A stretch of 64,000 nt of DNA from JANXQG01 sp963804375 (GTDB lineage Bacteria > Planctomycetota > Planctomycetia > Pirellulales > Thermoguttaceae), in the NCBI GenBank assembly GCA_963804375.1, contig CAWDQE010000015.1, positions 620,001-684,000 on the forward strand, given 5' to 3'. A program made the position numbers and the translations under genes. Of this stretch, positions 43,889-52,595 are shown in pieces. Numbering within the stretch: the first letter of the stretch is position 1; each line of letters opens with the position of its first letter. The notes under the pieces are model-generated. The model saw only the letters and a program-made list of their open reading frames with translations. It searched no databases and was not told the DNA's origin.

Positions 43889-44707
43889 TCATAGCACATT
43901 CGTACCTTTCGGCAAAAGGGACCTACTGGCCGCCCGATCGACCAGCCAGATCGTGCTCCCGCTTGCTGGGCGAATACCTGCGGCAGGTCGCTGATCGACC
44001 GAGACCCAGCCCTGATAAACGTCGGCAAGGGCCTCGGCCTTGTTCGCGCCGCTGACCAGGAACATGACCTGCCGGGCCGCGTTGAACACCGGGAAAGTCA
44101 GGGTCACCCGATCGACGGGCGGGGGAAGCGTGCCGGGCGGGCTGGAGGTCACCCAGCGATCCGTCACCCGCAGGGCCGCGGAACCCGGGAAGAGCGAGGC
44201 GGTGTGCCCGTCTTCGCCCAGACCTAGAAGCACCAGGTCGAACTCCGGCCAGGCGACACCGCCGAAAAAGGTCTTCAGCGTCTGGGCATACGCTTCGGCC
44301 GCTTGCTGCGGAGTCGGCAGGTAAGTGGGTATGGCGAAAACGTGGTCGGCGGCAATCGGTGCATTTTCCAAGAGCGATTCGCGGACCATTTTATCGTTGC
44401 TGCGATCATCGTCGGCCGGGACGAAACGCTCGTCGCCAAAAAACAGGAAAGTCCGCGGCCAGAGATCATACTCCTCACCCTCCGCGGGAAGCTCGGTGTC
44501 TGGCGAAACGTGACGCGTACCGGCTGCTGAACCGTGCTGCTGCGCGAGAAGCGCGTACGTTTTTCGCGGCGTTGATCCGCCGGTCAGGCAGAGCGTGAAC
44601 CGGCCCCGCGCGGCGATGCTTTCGGCCGCCGCCCGGAGAATCCGCTCCGCGGCGCCGGCGGCCAGTTCCTCGGGGTCTTGGTAAATGATCAACTCGGGGC
44701 CGGCCAT
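43889..44707 (-). CDS. pgl: 6-phosphogluconolactonase
   Basis: 272 residues from the ATG at 44705-44707 (MAGPELIIYQDPEELAAGAA), chosen by family alignment; an upstream in-frame start at 44788 would add 27 residues. Hydrolyses 6-phosphogluconolactone to 6-phosphogluconate. Motifs of the SugarP isomerase/Pgl family: LCLTGGSTPRKTYALL (~45), FFGDERFVPADDDRSN (~95), LLGLGEDGHTASLFPGS (~165), and PVFNAARQVMFLVSGANKA near the C-terminus. All expected active-site segments (GDER, GEDGH) are intact. The ribosome-binding site is weak, and the ATG lies between GATATTC and GGCC. It pairs with zwf downstream. Confidence 0.93.
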   Translation of the reverse strand: MAGPELIIYQDPEELAAGAAERILRAAAESIAARGRFTLCLTGGSTPRKTYALLAQQHGSAAGTRHVSPDTELPAEGEEYDLWPRTFLFFGDERFVPADDDRSNDKMVRESLLENAPIAADHVFAIPTYLPTPQQAAEAYAQTLKTFFGGVAWPEFDLVLLGLGEDGHTASLFPGSAALRVTDRWVTSSPPGTLPPPVDRVTLTFPVFNAARQVMFLVSGANKAEALADVYQGWVSVDQRPAAGIRPASGSTIWLVDRAASRSLLPKGTNVL

Positions 44708-44815
44708 GGGATATTCAACAGGGTTACCGCCGGGCCGTGAGATTTCAAAGACGACCGGCACACAGCGGGCACCCAATTCTATCGGCAACGCAGCGGAAAG
44801 GCCAATCGTGTCCGC

Positions 44816-45694
44816 TCATACGCGTTTTCGCCCCGAACGGCTTCGCAGCACGAGGAATACCACGAGCACAGGCACCAGGAGAATCCCGATCCAGGGAAAC
44901 AGGGCCACCAACAGAATCGACAAGGCTTGTGCCGTGGAAAGCAGCACAGACGTGGATCCGTCCCATGCGCGGCGGACCCGCGTGACATAGCCGACCGGCT
45001 CCTCCGGAACGTAGTCCTTGATCTCGCTCACGTCCAGATTCACGGTGCTCATCGTCGTCAGGCTGCCGAGGACCTGCAGCCGCCCCTGCATCTGCTCGAT
45101 CTCTCCCCGCACGCGGCTAAGCTCGCGCTCCAGGGTCAGCACCTCGTCGAGCCTGCTCGCGGCCTTGGCGACGAGATCCAACAAGCGGGTCTCTTCCTGC
45201 TGCTTGTTGCGGATGCGGGCCTCGACGTCGTAATACTCTTCGGTGACGTCTTGGGAGTTGGAACTGACGTTCTGGTCCCGGCCAATTGCCCTGGCGGCGG
45301 CGAGAAACGCCCGATAGCGATCGGCCGGCACGCGAATGGTCCACTCCCCGTGGCGGGGCGAACCGGCCGATCCGGTAATCTGAGAACGGGCCACATAGGC
45401 GCCGAAACGGTCCACCAGGGCGTCGACGCGATCGGGAACCGGGTCGAAAAGCTCGACAACCAGCTTGACCGTGGCCGTGTAAATGATTTTGCGCGGCAGG
45501 GCCTCGGCGGCGGGCGGCTGAGGCGATTTGGCCTTGTCTCCCGCAACGGATTCTGACGGGGAAGCCAGACTTTCCGCGGCCGGCTTGTCGCTTCTTTGGG
45601 TCGGATTGAGGGGAGCCGCCGACTTCTTCTCTACGCCACAGCCCGCCACCGCCACCACGACCGCGACCAAACACCAAGGCACTACCCAGCGCAT
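44816..45694 (-). CDS. DUF4349 lipoprotein with coiled coil and C-terminal membrane helix
   Basis: 292 residues. The N-terminus is a lipoprotein signal (WCLVAVVVAVAGCGVEKK, Cys ~19), followed by a Pro/Ser linker to ~65. DUF4349 core: KIIYTATVKLVVELFDP, DRFGAYVARSQITGSAG, WTIRVPADRYRAFLAAAR, TEEYYDVEARIRNKQQEE. A coiled coil (~165-215, LDEVLTLERELSRVRGEIEQ) precedes a strand pair (STVNLDVSEI) and a C-terminal transmembrane helix (LLVALFPWIGILLVPVLVVF) with a basic end. The family is widespread and of unknown function, probably an envelope protein. It is 108 bp upstream of pgl on the same strand but unrelated in role, so operon membership is uncertain. Confidence 0.85.
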   Translation of the reverse strand: MRWVVPWCLVAVVVAVAGCGVEKKSAAPLNPTQRSDKPAAESLASPSESVAGDKAKSPQPPAAEALPRKIIYTATVKLVVELFDPVPDRVDALVDRFGAYVARSQITGSAGSPRHGEWTIRVPADRYRAFLAAARAIGRDQNVSSNSQDVTEEYYDVEARIRNKQQEETRLLDLVAKAASRLDEVLTLERELSRVRGEIEQMQGRLQVLGSLTTMSTVNLDVSEIKDYVPEEPVGYVTRVRRAWDGSTSVLLSTAQALSILLVALFPWIGILLVPVLVVFLVLRSRSGRKRV

Positions 45695-46043
45695 CGTTCA
45701 CCTCGTTTTCTCTTTGTGGTGCGGCCGTCCCGGCTGCGCAGGGCAGGCTCGCTGCACTGCAAGTCGTTCTTGGACGGGTCCCTACAAGTCGATCTGCTTC
45801 TTAGATACTCGAAGCCGGGCAATTATTCCCCGAAGTGTCGGCCCCACAGCATTATCGCGGACCTGGTCCCACCTTACGGTAATCGTGCGCCAGACTTTGC
45901 GGTTCTCCCCCAGGGGCTTTCCAATGCGTATCCCTTCGGTTATGCTGACCTCTTGATCCGATGCCTATGTCGACAGGATAACAGCAGTAGGGAGACGACG
46001 GCATTGGCGATCTATAGCGACCTGGAGATCCTCTCGGAGAGCA
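45695..46043. other. Intergenic region, nothing recognised
   Basis: 349 bases between divergent genes. ORFs here are antisense or frame shadows with Arg-rich composition. No consensus promoter pair, hairpin or repeat family was found. Confidence 0.45.
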
Positions 46044-46370
46044 ATGGTGGCAAGAAGCAAGAAGAAGCCAACCGCCAGCCCGTCAAACGCCGGGAACAGT
46101 GATTTGGTCGATATGGCGTTGGAAATCCAAGAGAGCATCCGCGGGGCCTACCGACTGCACGAAGAGGATCGGCCCGTGATGTTGTTCCACGTTCAGGAGG
46201 AGCGGATTTACGCCAATCCTTACCTGCAGTACAAGGCTACGTTGAGCGAGCGGTCGCAAGCCATGCTGGAGAAGCAGTATGAAGAAGCCCAGCAGCAAGA
46301 CAAGATTGTCGTGTTCGTGCGGGATGAGGCCACGCGGCGACTGATTTCGCTTTCCATCGATTACGAGTAA
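46044..46370 (+). CDS. Small conserved-looking hypothetical protein
   Basis: 108 residues from the ATG at 46044. Lys/Ser/Asn-rich first 18 residues, then a structured body: VDMALEIQESIRGAYRLHEE, RPVMLFHVQEERIYANPYLQ, a helix rich in Glu and Gln (SQAMLEKQYEEAQQQD) and strands KIVVFVRDE and LISLSIDYE. The strand-helix-strand order suggests a small alpha/beta fold. No cysteine cluster, HTH or catalytic motif; cytoplasmic. I do not recognise a named family. It stands alone before a palindromic repeat element. Confidence 0.6.
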   Translation: MVARSKKKPTASPSNAGNSDLVDMALEIQESIRGAYRLHEEDRPVMLFHVQEERIYANPYLQYKATLSERSQAMLEKQYEEAQQQDKIVVFVRDEATRRLISLSIDYE

Positions 46371-46374
46371 GGCC

Positions 46375-46529
46375 GTTAGCCCGGATTATTCACGGTCCGG
46401 CGATCACGGCACAGTGTGCCGTCGTAACCCAAAGCGTTAGCGAGGACAAGTCGTTGCGCCGCCCTCGCCGACCATGAGTACATGGTGCCCGCTTCGGGTT
46501 ACAAACGTGGGGTGAATATTCCGGGTTAG
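46375..46529. repeat. ~155-bp intergenic element with inverted ends
   Basis: Ends GTTAGCCCGGATTATTCAC (46375-46393) and GTGAATATTCCGGGTTAG (46512-46529) are imperfect inverted repeats. Inside, GTAACCCAAAGCG and CGCTTCGGGTTAC form a second inverted pair. Looks like a non-autonomous palindromic repeat; it fills most of the gap before the next gene. The segment 46530-46688 shows nothing further except the GAGGAGG before 46689. Confidence 0.65.
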
Positions 46530-46688
46530 GGTCAATCGCCCTAATGTCACGAAGCCGCTGAACATTATGCCGATCGGCAATTCTTGCCGATAATAAGAAC
46601 TGGCATTTACCAGGTTTCCAAACGGCGGTACGATCCGATCCGACGGCGGAGCTTAGGAATTCAAGACGCCATTTGAGGAGGTTTTGTC

Positions 46689-47114
46689 ATGCGAGCGAAA
46701 ACGGCATTGTTCTGGTTGGTCTTTCTGGCCATGGCGGCTCTTGCGTGGTCGCCGGTGCAGGCGGGAGGGGTGCGAATCGGGATTGGGATACCGATTGGCA
46801 TTGGAGTTGGAGTTGGTCCGGCCTACCCACCCTACCCGTACCCGTACCCATACTACTACGGCTATCCGAACCCGTACTACTATCCCCGCCCGGTTTACTA
46901 CGTCCAACCTGCGCCGGTCTATGTGCAGCCGGCGCCGACCTACGCGCCAGGAGGCCCGGTCTACCAGCAACCGGCTCCTGCGCCCGAGCAGTACTACTAT
47001 ACGCCGTCGCCTCCAGCACCGGCGCCGACGTATCAGACCCCGACCTATCCCGCGCCGCCTCCGTTGCCGGCGCCGCCTGCGGACCCGGCTCCTGCCCTGC
47101 CCGCGGGCCGCTGA
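46689..47114 (+). CDS. Secreted Pro/Tyr-rich low-complexity protein
   Basis: 141 residues, preceded by GAGGAGG. Signal peptide MRAKTALFWLVFLAMAALAW, then a glycine/isoleucine alternating segment (GVRIGIGIPIGIGVGVG). The rest is almost entirely Pro, Tyr, Ala and Gln, in runs such as YPYPYPYYYGYPNPYYYP. Such tails are intrinsically disordered and occur in secreted planctomycete proteins. Possible roles are adhesion or matrix formation through tyrosine-rich polyproline; no enzyme domain is present. The coding call is supported by the signal peptide and ribosome-binding site despite low complexity. It may be co-transcribed with the thioesterase gene 24 bp downstream. Confidence 0.75.
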   Translation: MRAKTALFWLVFLAMAALAWSPVQAGGVRIGIGIPIGIGVGVGPAYPPYPYPYPYYYGYPNPYYYPRPVYYVQPAPVYVQPAPTYAPGGPVYQQPAPAPEQYYYTPSPPAPAPTYQTPTYPAPPPLPAPPADPAPALPAGR

Positions 47115-47138
47115 TTACAAGCGGAAGTCCGAAGAACC

Positions 47139-47558
47139 ATGTCCAACGAGCTTGACGTCATCAAGCGCTATTTCGAGAACGACCGCTTCGCGGCGTCCAG
47201 CGGAATGCGGTTGGTTGAGCTGCGTCTCGGTTTCGCCCGGACGAGCCTGGAGATTGAAGACCGGCACCTGAACAGCGTAGGGATTGTTCAAGGGGGAGCG
47301 ATCTTCACCCTGGCCGATTTGGCCTTTGCGATGGCTTGCAATTCCGCCGGCAAGGTGGCGGTGGCAGTCAGCACGAACCTTTCTTTCCTGAGGGCAACGC
47401 GCTCTGGCACCCTGTACGCCGAGGCGACTGAGGTTGCCCGCAGCCGAAAGATTTCTACCTGTACAGTGCGCGTCACCGACAATGCCGGCGAGTTGATTGC
47501 CTTGTTTCAGGGGACCGCGTACGTCAAGGATGAGCCGTTTCCGCCCGAGCGGAAATGA
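47139..47558 (+). CDS. PaaI-family hotdog thioesterase
   Basis: 139 residues. A single hotdog-fold domain of the PaaI/YdiI type: the pattern HLNSVGIVQGGAIFTLADLA places the family's HGG-like loop (here VQGG, with Gln in place of the usual His) at the start of the central helix. It is followed by strands KVAVAVSTNLSFLRATRSG, GTLYAEATEVARSRKISTC and VRVTDNAGELIALFQGTAYV. These enzymes hydrolyse acyl- or aryl-CoA thioesters in the cytoplasm as tetramers. The Asp/Glu usually needed in the helix is represented by the Asp in TLADLA. Substrate cannot be deduced. It starts after AAGTCCGAAGAACC with a weak ribosome-binding site. Confidence 0.9.
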   Translation: MSNELDVIKRYFENDRFAASSGMRLVELRLGFARTSLEIEDRHLNSVGIVQGGAIFTLADLAFAMACNSAGKVAVAVSTNLSFLRATRSGTLYAEATEVARSRKISTCTVRVTDNAGELIALFQGTAYVKDEPFPPERK

Positions 47559-47717
47559 GGGAGCGTCAGGGGACGACGCGTTGCCCCCTGAATCAATGCC
47601 GGGAACGACTCCCCGGCGTCAGCCGGCCGCCGTGCGCGGGTTTTCGTCCGGAATGCTGACGCCTGGCCGCTTGGCAGAGGCAGGCGTGTTCGGCTGCCAC
47701 GGCCCAGGCGTGAATAG

Positions 47718-47745
47718 TTGAGAAACCCCAGAAGCGGGTTATAAT
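47718..47745 (+). promoter_or_regulatory. Sigma70-type promoter upstream of the two-gene module
   Basis: TTGAGA (47718-47723), 16-base spacer, TATAAT (47740-47745), about 57 bases before the ATG at 47802. Gives the module its own transcription unit. Confidence 0.65.
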
Positions 47746-47801
47746 AAAGGTAGAAGGCCATCTTAGAAGCAGATCGAGTGCAATTCGTAGGAGAATAGTT
47801 C

Positions 47802-48392
47802 ATGGCTGACGATGAAAATATGGCCAAAGGAACTGCGATTGGGTCTAGATTTCCTGAAGTGCCGTCGCAGGAGTTTAAGGTTACGGTCGAGGAACTGCTA
47901 GGGGCGCATGTCCAACTCTTGAAACAGGTGGAACTACAGGGAAAAACTCAAGCCCAGTTAACGGAGAAGATACAGGAATTGACCGGGCTACTTCGTACAT
48001 GCCAAGTGAGTTGGCGACAACGCTACGATCCGATGGTCCGTAGATTTCACCAACTGACGGCACTATGGAAAAACGACACGATGCATTTGTCGAACATCAC
48101 CGAGAAGTGTTCTCATCCGGCTTACCAGGAGATTATCGCGATGGGGCCGGACGTTCTGCCACTCATCTTTGATGAACTCGAGAGAGAGTCGGACGACTGG
48201 TTCGCGGCCCTTCGCACGCTTACGGGGGTCGATCCGGTTCCATCACAGTCTCCTCTCAAAGAAAAAACAATCGCGTGGCTTGAATGGGCTAAACAACATG
48301 GATATTCTCGAGGGCCTATTACTGAAGAAGGACTTTCCGAATCTCAATTGGAACACCTTTGTCGAAAAGAGCAAACCAACGTTGGAGTATAA
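47802..48392 (+). CDS. Hypothetical coiled-coil protein, first gene of an overlapping pair
   Basis: 196 residues from the ATG at 47802; no signal peptide. Residues ~25-65 are a heptad-rich helix (TVEELLGAHVQLLKQVELQG, then LTEKIQELTGLLRT). The C-terminal half has a recognisable pattern SHPAYQEIIAMGPDVLPLIF followed by WFAALRTLTGVDPVP and IAWLEWAKQHGYS. I remember this from small conserved proteins of unknown role often next to DUF7689-like genes. The helical 'HPAYQxIIxxGxxxLPxI' part may be a partner-binding unit. The gene overlaps the next by 95 bp in another frame, indicating tight translational coupling and probably a protein pair. Own promoter at 47718. Confidence 0.7.
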   Translation: MADDENMAKGTAIGSRFPEVPSQEFKVTVEELLGAHVQLLKQVELQGKTQAQLTEKIQELTGLLRTCQVSWRQRYDPMVRRFHQLTALWKNDTMHLSNITEKCSHPAYQEIIAMGPDVLPLIFDELERESDDWFAALRTLTGVDPVPSQSPLKEKTIAWLEWAKQHGYSRGPITEEGLSESQLEHLCRKEQTNVGV

Positions 48393-48756
48393 CTGCTTCG
48401 CCTTTGCGGTGAATGACACATCGCAACGCTGGTGGCCAGGCGTTGACGGCGACTACTGGCCATCTGAGGCGGAAGGTGTTCCCCAAGAAGGAACTCTTGA
48501 GGCTTTCATCGCCGCTTACGGCACCCGGGGATATGTGGTCTGCGATAGCGAGACGCCGGAAAAGGGATTTGAGAAGATTGCCCTCTATTCGAATCCCGCA
48601 ACACAAACACCCAGTCACGCGGCTCATCAATTACCCGATGGAAGATGGGAGAGCAAACTGGGAAGCGGTATTGATATCGAGCACGATTCGCTCGATGATT
48701 TGGCTGGGCCAACATACGGCAAGGCAGTCTGTTTTCTGAAACGGTCGATAACGTAG
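48298..48756 (+). CDS. DUF7689-like protein, second gene of the overlapping pair
   Basis: 152 residues from the ATG at 48298 (MDILEGLLLKKDFPNLNWNT), inside the upstream gene. Conserved-looking features: YNCFAFAVNDTSQRWWPGV, GTLEAFIAAYGTRGYVVCD, then FEKIALYSNP, PSHAAHQLPDGRWESKLG and DIEHDSLDDLAGPTYGKAV. The invariant-looking Cys in YNC, the His in SHAAHQ and the acidic IEHD resemble the spacing of papain-like Cys-His-Asp enzymes, but that is inference. I associate the pattern with DUF7689, a family without known function. Cytoplasmic, no signal peptide. The pair could be a toxin-antitoxin or small defence module, but no direct evidence is present. Confidence 0.65.
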   Translation: MDILEGLLLKKDFPNLNWNTFVEKSKPTLEYNCFAFAVNDTSQRWWPGVDGDYWPSEAEGVPQEGTLEAFIAAYGTRGYVVCDSETPEKGFEKIALYSNPATQTPSHAAHQLPDGRWESKLGSGIDIEHDSLDDLAGPTYGKAVCFLKRSIT

Positions 48757-48788
48757 CGGTATTCGCTTGGATACGCCGGCAATCGCCA

Positions 48789-49529
48789 CTACGCGACAAT
48801 CAATCGTATCGCGGCCAGACCGGCCAGCGACAGAGCCAGCACATCGAAGGGCCGTTGCGGGATGATCCGCAGCAGCCAGATCCCAAGGAACGACCCCACG
48901 GGCACCAGGCAGGCCACGATCAGGCCGAAGCCCAGGGTGTCGGTGGTCAGCATGCCCAGGCCGGACATGATCGGCAGCTTGCTCAAGTTGACGATGAAGA
49001 AGAACCATGCGCAGGTGCCGATGAACTCCTGTTTCCGCAGCCCGCGGCTGATAAGATAGATGGTCATCACCGGTCCGGCCGCGTTGCCGACCATCGTGCC
49101 GAAGCCGGCCACCAGGCCCATGGCGGCGGCAAACCACCACTGGCCTGGCACCGCCTCCCAGCGGCAGTACTGGCGGCAGAGCTCAACCAGCAAGAACGTG
49201 GCCACCAGCCAGCCGAGGATTGGGCGAAGCTCGTTGCCGGTGGTCCTCGCCAGGAGCCAAGCGCCCAGCGCCATCCCGGCGGCCACGTAGGGTGTCAGGC
49301 CCCACAGCCGCGACCAATCGGCGTGGCGGTGAAACCAGGCTACGGCAAATACGTCGCCCAGCAAGATCGCCGGCATGATTGCCCCCACCGAAGCCTTGGC
49401 GTCGTCGGGAAAGGCCTCGACCATCAGCAGGACTGCGGGGATCGACATGCCCGGCAGGCCGGTCTTGGCCAGCCCCATGAGCAGCGCCGCGGCGCCGCCG
49501 AGGATATAGGCCGTGAGTGAGTGATGCAC
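48789..49529 (-). CDS. TauE/SafE-family sulfite/anion exporter
   Basis: 246 residues with about seven hydrophobic helices, typical of the TauE/SafE (DUF81) permeases. The N-terminal helix contains GLAKTGLPGMSIPAVLLM, equivalent to the family's glycine-rich G-x-x-x-G-x-G loop. A central repeat (GWLVATFLLVELCRQYC) precedes the second glycine-rich loop (GLVAGFGTMVGNAAGPVMTI), showing the inverted internal duplication of the family. It ends with FDVLALSLAGLAAIRLIV. Members move sulfonates, sulfite or other organic anions across the inner membrane; the substrate here is unknown. It stands alone, divergent from or convergent with its neighbours. Confidence 0.88.
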   Translation of the reverse strand: MHHSLTAYILGGAAALLMGLAKTGLPGMSIPAVLLMVEAFPDDAKASVGAIMPAILLGDVFAVAWFHRHADWSRLWGLTPYVAAGMALGAWLLARTTGNELRPILGWLVATFLLVELCRQYCRWEAVPGQWWFAAAMGLVAGFGTMVGNAAGPVMTIYLISRGLRKQEFIGTCAWFFFIVNLSKLPIMSGLGMLTTDTLGFGLIVACLVPVGSFLGIWLLRIIPQRPFDVLALSLAGLAAIRLIVA

Positions 49530-49563
49530 GGGAGGTTTCTTGGGGTAGGGGACCGCTGTACGG

Positions 49564-51852
49564 TTATTGATGAGCCGGCGCGGCCGCTGGCCCCGGCGGA
49601 AGGTTTTCCTGCAGATAGCGCGTCAGCGTCTGGAAAAGATGCAGACGCGTGTTCGGCCCTTCCTGGATGCTGTGCGTGCGGTTCGGATAGGCCATCATCG
49701 AGAAAGGCTTGTCGTGGCGGATGAGCTCGTTGACCAGCAGTTCGCAGCCCTGATAATGGCAGTTGTCGTCGCCCGTGCCGTGCACGAGCAACAGGTTGCC
49801 GCGGAGCTGATGGGCGAAGGTGATCGGCGAGCCGTTCTTATAGCCCTCCGCGTTGTCGTCGGGCAGTCCCATGTACCGCTCCTGATAAATGGTGTCGTAG
49901 AGCCGCTGATCGCTGACAGAGGCCACGGCCATGGCGGTGCGGTAGAGGTCCGGATAACGGAAGATGGCATTCAGGCTCATCGTGCCGCCGCCGCTCCACC
50001 CCCAGATCCCGATCCGCTGCGGATCGACATAGGGCCGCTCCTGGATGATCTTCCGCACGGCCGCGGCCTGGTCGGCTGAGGCGAGGATGCCCACTTGCCG
50101 GTAGATGCTCTTGCGCCATGCGCGGCCGCGGGGAACATTCGTCCCGCGATTGTCGATGCTGGCGACGAGATATCCGTGCTGGGCCAGAAAGCAGTGCCAG
50201 CGGTCTGTGCTCCCGCCCCAACGGTCGACGACGGTCTGCGCGGCCGGTTCCCCGTAGACGTAAATCAACACGGGGTATCGCCGGGCCGGATTGAAGTCCG
50301 GCGGCTTGATACACCACGCATCCAGTTGCACGCCGCCGCCGATATCGACGCGGAAAAACTCGTGCGGGCAGGGCTTCAGGCGACTCAATTTCTCGCGCAG
50401 CGGCGCATTCTCGGTCACCGTTCGCAAGACCTTGTGCTCCGGCAGGCCCACCAGCTCGATCCGCGGCGGTTGGCCCATGTGCGAAAACGTGTGGAACGCC
50501 CAGCGGCCATCCGGGGAGAGATGATATTCGTGCGTGCCGCGCTGATCGGCGGGCGTAACGCGCGTCAACCGGCCGCTTCCATCCAACGGCACGCGGTACA
50601 GATAACACTGCGTGGGGTTTCCGGGCGACGCATCGAAGTAGACGCACCCCCGCTTCTCATCCACCCCGACAAGGCGGATGACGTCAAACTCTCCGGGCGT
50701 GAGCAAGCGGACCTTCTTGCCCGATTTCGATACGGCGTACAAGTGCCGCCAACCATCGCGTTCGCTGAGCCAGAGAAATTGCCGGCCGTTCTCGATCCAA
50801 TGCCATTTTTCCATGGCGTCGACCCAGGCATCGTCGCGGTCGGTGAAAATCACGCGGGTCTCGCCCGTGGCCGCGTCGCCGCGGATTACGCGGCACGTGT
50901 TCTGCAGCCGGTTGAACTGCTGAAAGACAACGTGCCGGGAGTCGGGCGACCACTCCATTCGCGGAATGTAATATTCGCTCGGGTCAACCTTCGTGTCGAA
51001 CCAGCGGGTGGGCCCGCCGCTGCATGCCACCACTCCGACCCGGCAAGACGAATTGGTCTCGCCCACTTTGGGGTACTTGTAAGAAGTGATCTCCGGATAC
51101 AGGCCAGCCGTATCGTTGACAAGGTGGTAGGTGCGGACCTGCGACGTGTCGAACTTCCAATAGGCGATCTTCTTGCCATCAGGGCTCCAGCGAAATCCGC
51201 AGCGCAGGTCGAACTCCTCCTCGTTGACCCAGTCGGAAGTGCCGTTAACGACGGTGTCGCTGCCGTCGCTGGTGAGTTGCGTGACTTGGAAATCGCGCAG
51301 GTCCTGCACGAAGAGGTTGTTCCGGCAGACATAGGCCACGCGGCGGCCGCCCGGCGAAAGCGTGGCAAACATCATCGTCGCCGGCCTGGCGTCGCCGCCC
51401 AGCTTTCGCAGCCGGTTCGTGTCGCGGTCCAGCAGCCAGTAGTCGCCCCGCGTCTTCTGCCGCCAGACCCGCTGCGCATTGGTGAAGACCAACAGCTTTC
51501 GCGCATCGTTCGACCAGGCGTAGTCGTCGATCCGCAGCGGCGCCGCCTGACCGGCGGGGACCAGGCGGGTGGCGTCGACAAGGACCTGGCGCGAGCCCGA
51601 GGGCGCATCGTAGGACACCACGTCCTCGCCGCCGCTCCGCGTGGGCGAGAATTCCAGCACCGAATAGCCGGTGCTGGTCTTCAGCCACGAGGGAGGCCGC
51701 CAGGGCTCGGCTTCGAACTTCCCCGCGAAGATGTCGGCGAGAGTCAGGAGGCTGCGGTCGGAGGTTCCCTCCGCTGCCAGGGCGGAAAGCCGCCCACCGC
51801 AGGGTACGATCAAGCAGATCGCGACAAGGATACGGGAAATCTGGCGTCTCAT
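49564..51852 (-). CDS. Dipeptidyl peptidase IV-type serine peptidase (S9B), secreted
   Basis: 762 residues with a signal peptide (RILVAICLIVPCGGRLSAL). Residues ~40-490 form the DPP-IV beta-propeller, recognisable by KIAYWKFDTSQVRTYHLVND, YIPRMEWSPDSRHVVFQQF and blades of the form SPDGRWAFHTFSHMG. The C-terminal alpha/beta-hydrolase domain (~500-760) has nucleophile Ser in GIWGWSGGGTMSL (~620), Asp in VHGTGDDNCHYQG (~695) and His in NRTHSIQEG (~725), so the triad is complete. The enzyme releases X-Pro or X-Ala dipeptides from peptide N-termini, probably in the periplasm. It forms a short leftward transcription unit with the Dabb gene upstream (6 bp gap). Confidence 0.93.
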   Translation of the reverse strand: MRRQISRILVAICLIVPCGGRLSALAAEGTSDRSLLTLADIFAGKFEAEPWRPPSWLKTSTGYSVLEFSPTRSGGEDVVSYDAPSGSRQVLVDATRLVPAGQAAPLRIDDYAWSNDARKLLVFTNAQRVWRQKTRGDYWLLDRDTNRLRKLGGDARPATMMFATLSPGGRRVAYVCRNNLFVQDLRDFQVTQLTSDGSDTVVNGTSDWVNEEEFDLRCGFRWSPDGKKIAYWKFDTSQVRTYHLVNDTAGLYPEITSYKYPKVGETNSSCRVGVVACSGGPTRWFDTKVDPSEYYIPRMEWSPDSRHVVFQQFNRLQNTCRVIRGDAATGETRVIFTDRDDAWVDAMEKWHWIENGRQFLWLSERDGWRHLYAVSKSGKKVRLLTPGEFDVIRLVGVDEKRGCVYFDASPGNPTQCYLYRVPLDGSGRLTRVTPADQRGTHEYHLSPDGRWAFHTFSHMGQPPRIELVGLPEHKVLRTVTENAPLREKLSRLKPCPHEFFRVDIGGGVQLDAWCIKPPDFNPARRYPVLIYVYGEPAAQTVVDRWGGSTDRWHCFLAQHGYLVASIDNRGTNVPRGRAWRKSIYRQVGILASADQAAAVRKIIQERPYVDPQRIGIWGWSGGGTMSLNAIFRYPDLYRTAMAVASVSDQRLYDTIYQERYMGLPDDNAEGYKNGSPITFAHQLRGNLLLVHGTGDDNCHYQGCELLVNELIRHDKPFSMMAYPNRTHSIQEGPNTRLHLFQTLTRYLQENLPPGPAAAPAHQ

Positions 51853-51858
51853 CGAGGT

Positions 51859-52263
51859 TCAGTCCTTCGCCACGAAATCGATCACCAGCACCTTGTCGAA
51901 AAAGGGACCCGCGATCTTCCCAAAGGCCTTGTGGGCCGGATGGGGGAGATACGCGTCGCGGGCCTTGGCGTCGTTGAACGTGACCAGGAAGCAGTGGGTG
52001 TAGCCCTGGGCGCGATTCTCCGGGCTGATGTTGGTGCCCCACTCGAATTCCACGATTTCAGGGATCTTCGCGGGCAGCGCGCGGAAGGCGTCCTCGACCA
52101 TTTTCACCTGCTCGGCCGTGGTCCCTTCCTTGAACTTGAAGAGCACCACGTGCCGCACCTTGCCGAGTTGCGGATCCTTCTTGCCTCCTTCGGCCGCGGT
52201 CCCCCGCTCGCTCGCCACCAGGCCCGCCAACGCCACAACGATTCCCAATACGACACAACGCAT
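51859..52263 (-). CDS. Dabb (stress-responsive alpha-beta barrel) domain protein, exported
   Basis: 134 residues. An N-terminal signal peptide (MRCVVLGIVVALAGLVASER) is followed by one Dabb domain: VRHVVLFKFKEGTTAEQVKM, AFRALPAKIPEIVEFEWGTN, GYTHCFLVTFNDAKARDAYL, PHPAHKAFGKIAGPFFDKVL. Dimeric ferredoxin-like Dabb proteins are diverse; the PHPAHKAF segment is the usual family signature. The exported form is common in Planctomycetes. It is six bases upstream of the DPP-IV start codon, hence co-transcribed. Role in peptide or stress metabolism cannot be decided from sequence. Confidence 0.9.
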   Translation of the reverse strand: MRCVVLGIVVALAGLVASERGTAAEGGKKDPQLGKVRHVVLFKFKEGTTAEQVKMVEDAFRALPAKIPEIVEFEWGTNISPENRAQGYTHCFLVTFNDAKARDAYLPHPAHKAFGKIAGPFFDKVLVIDFVAKD

Positions 52264-52595
52264 CGTGTATCCTCCGATCAGAAAAAGGGTTCTATACTAC
52301 CAGTCTCAACTAGTCTTGTCCAAAAGGAGGGCGTTGTCAAGCAGAAGAACGGCCGTTTGGGACATTTGCAATTCGGTTTCTTGGGTTTGTATAAGGTCGC
52401 TCGCGAGGGCGTGTCAATTCTCGGCAATGGCTCTCGAATCCGAGTCCAGGCAATTCTCGGCCGCTTGACAAGCGGAGTTTCACCGATCAAGATTACGGTG
52501 TTTGGATTGTTGCTGAGATGTTCCGGCATGCGGGCAAGGCCGATAGGGTTCGGCCTGCTCGCTTTGTTGTTCATTCGCGATGTGGGAATCTATCC

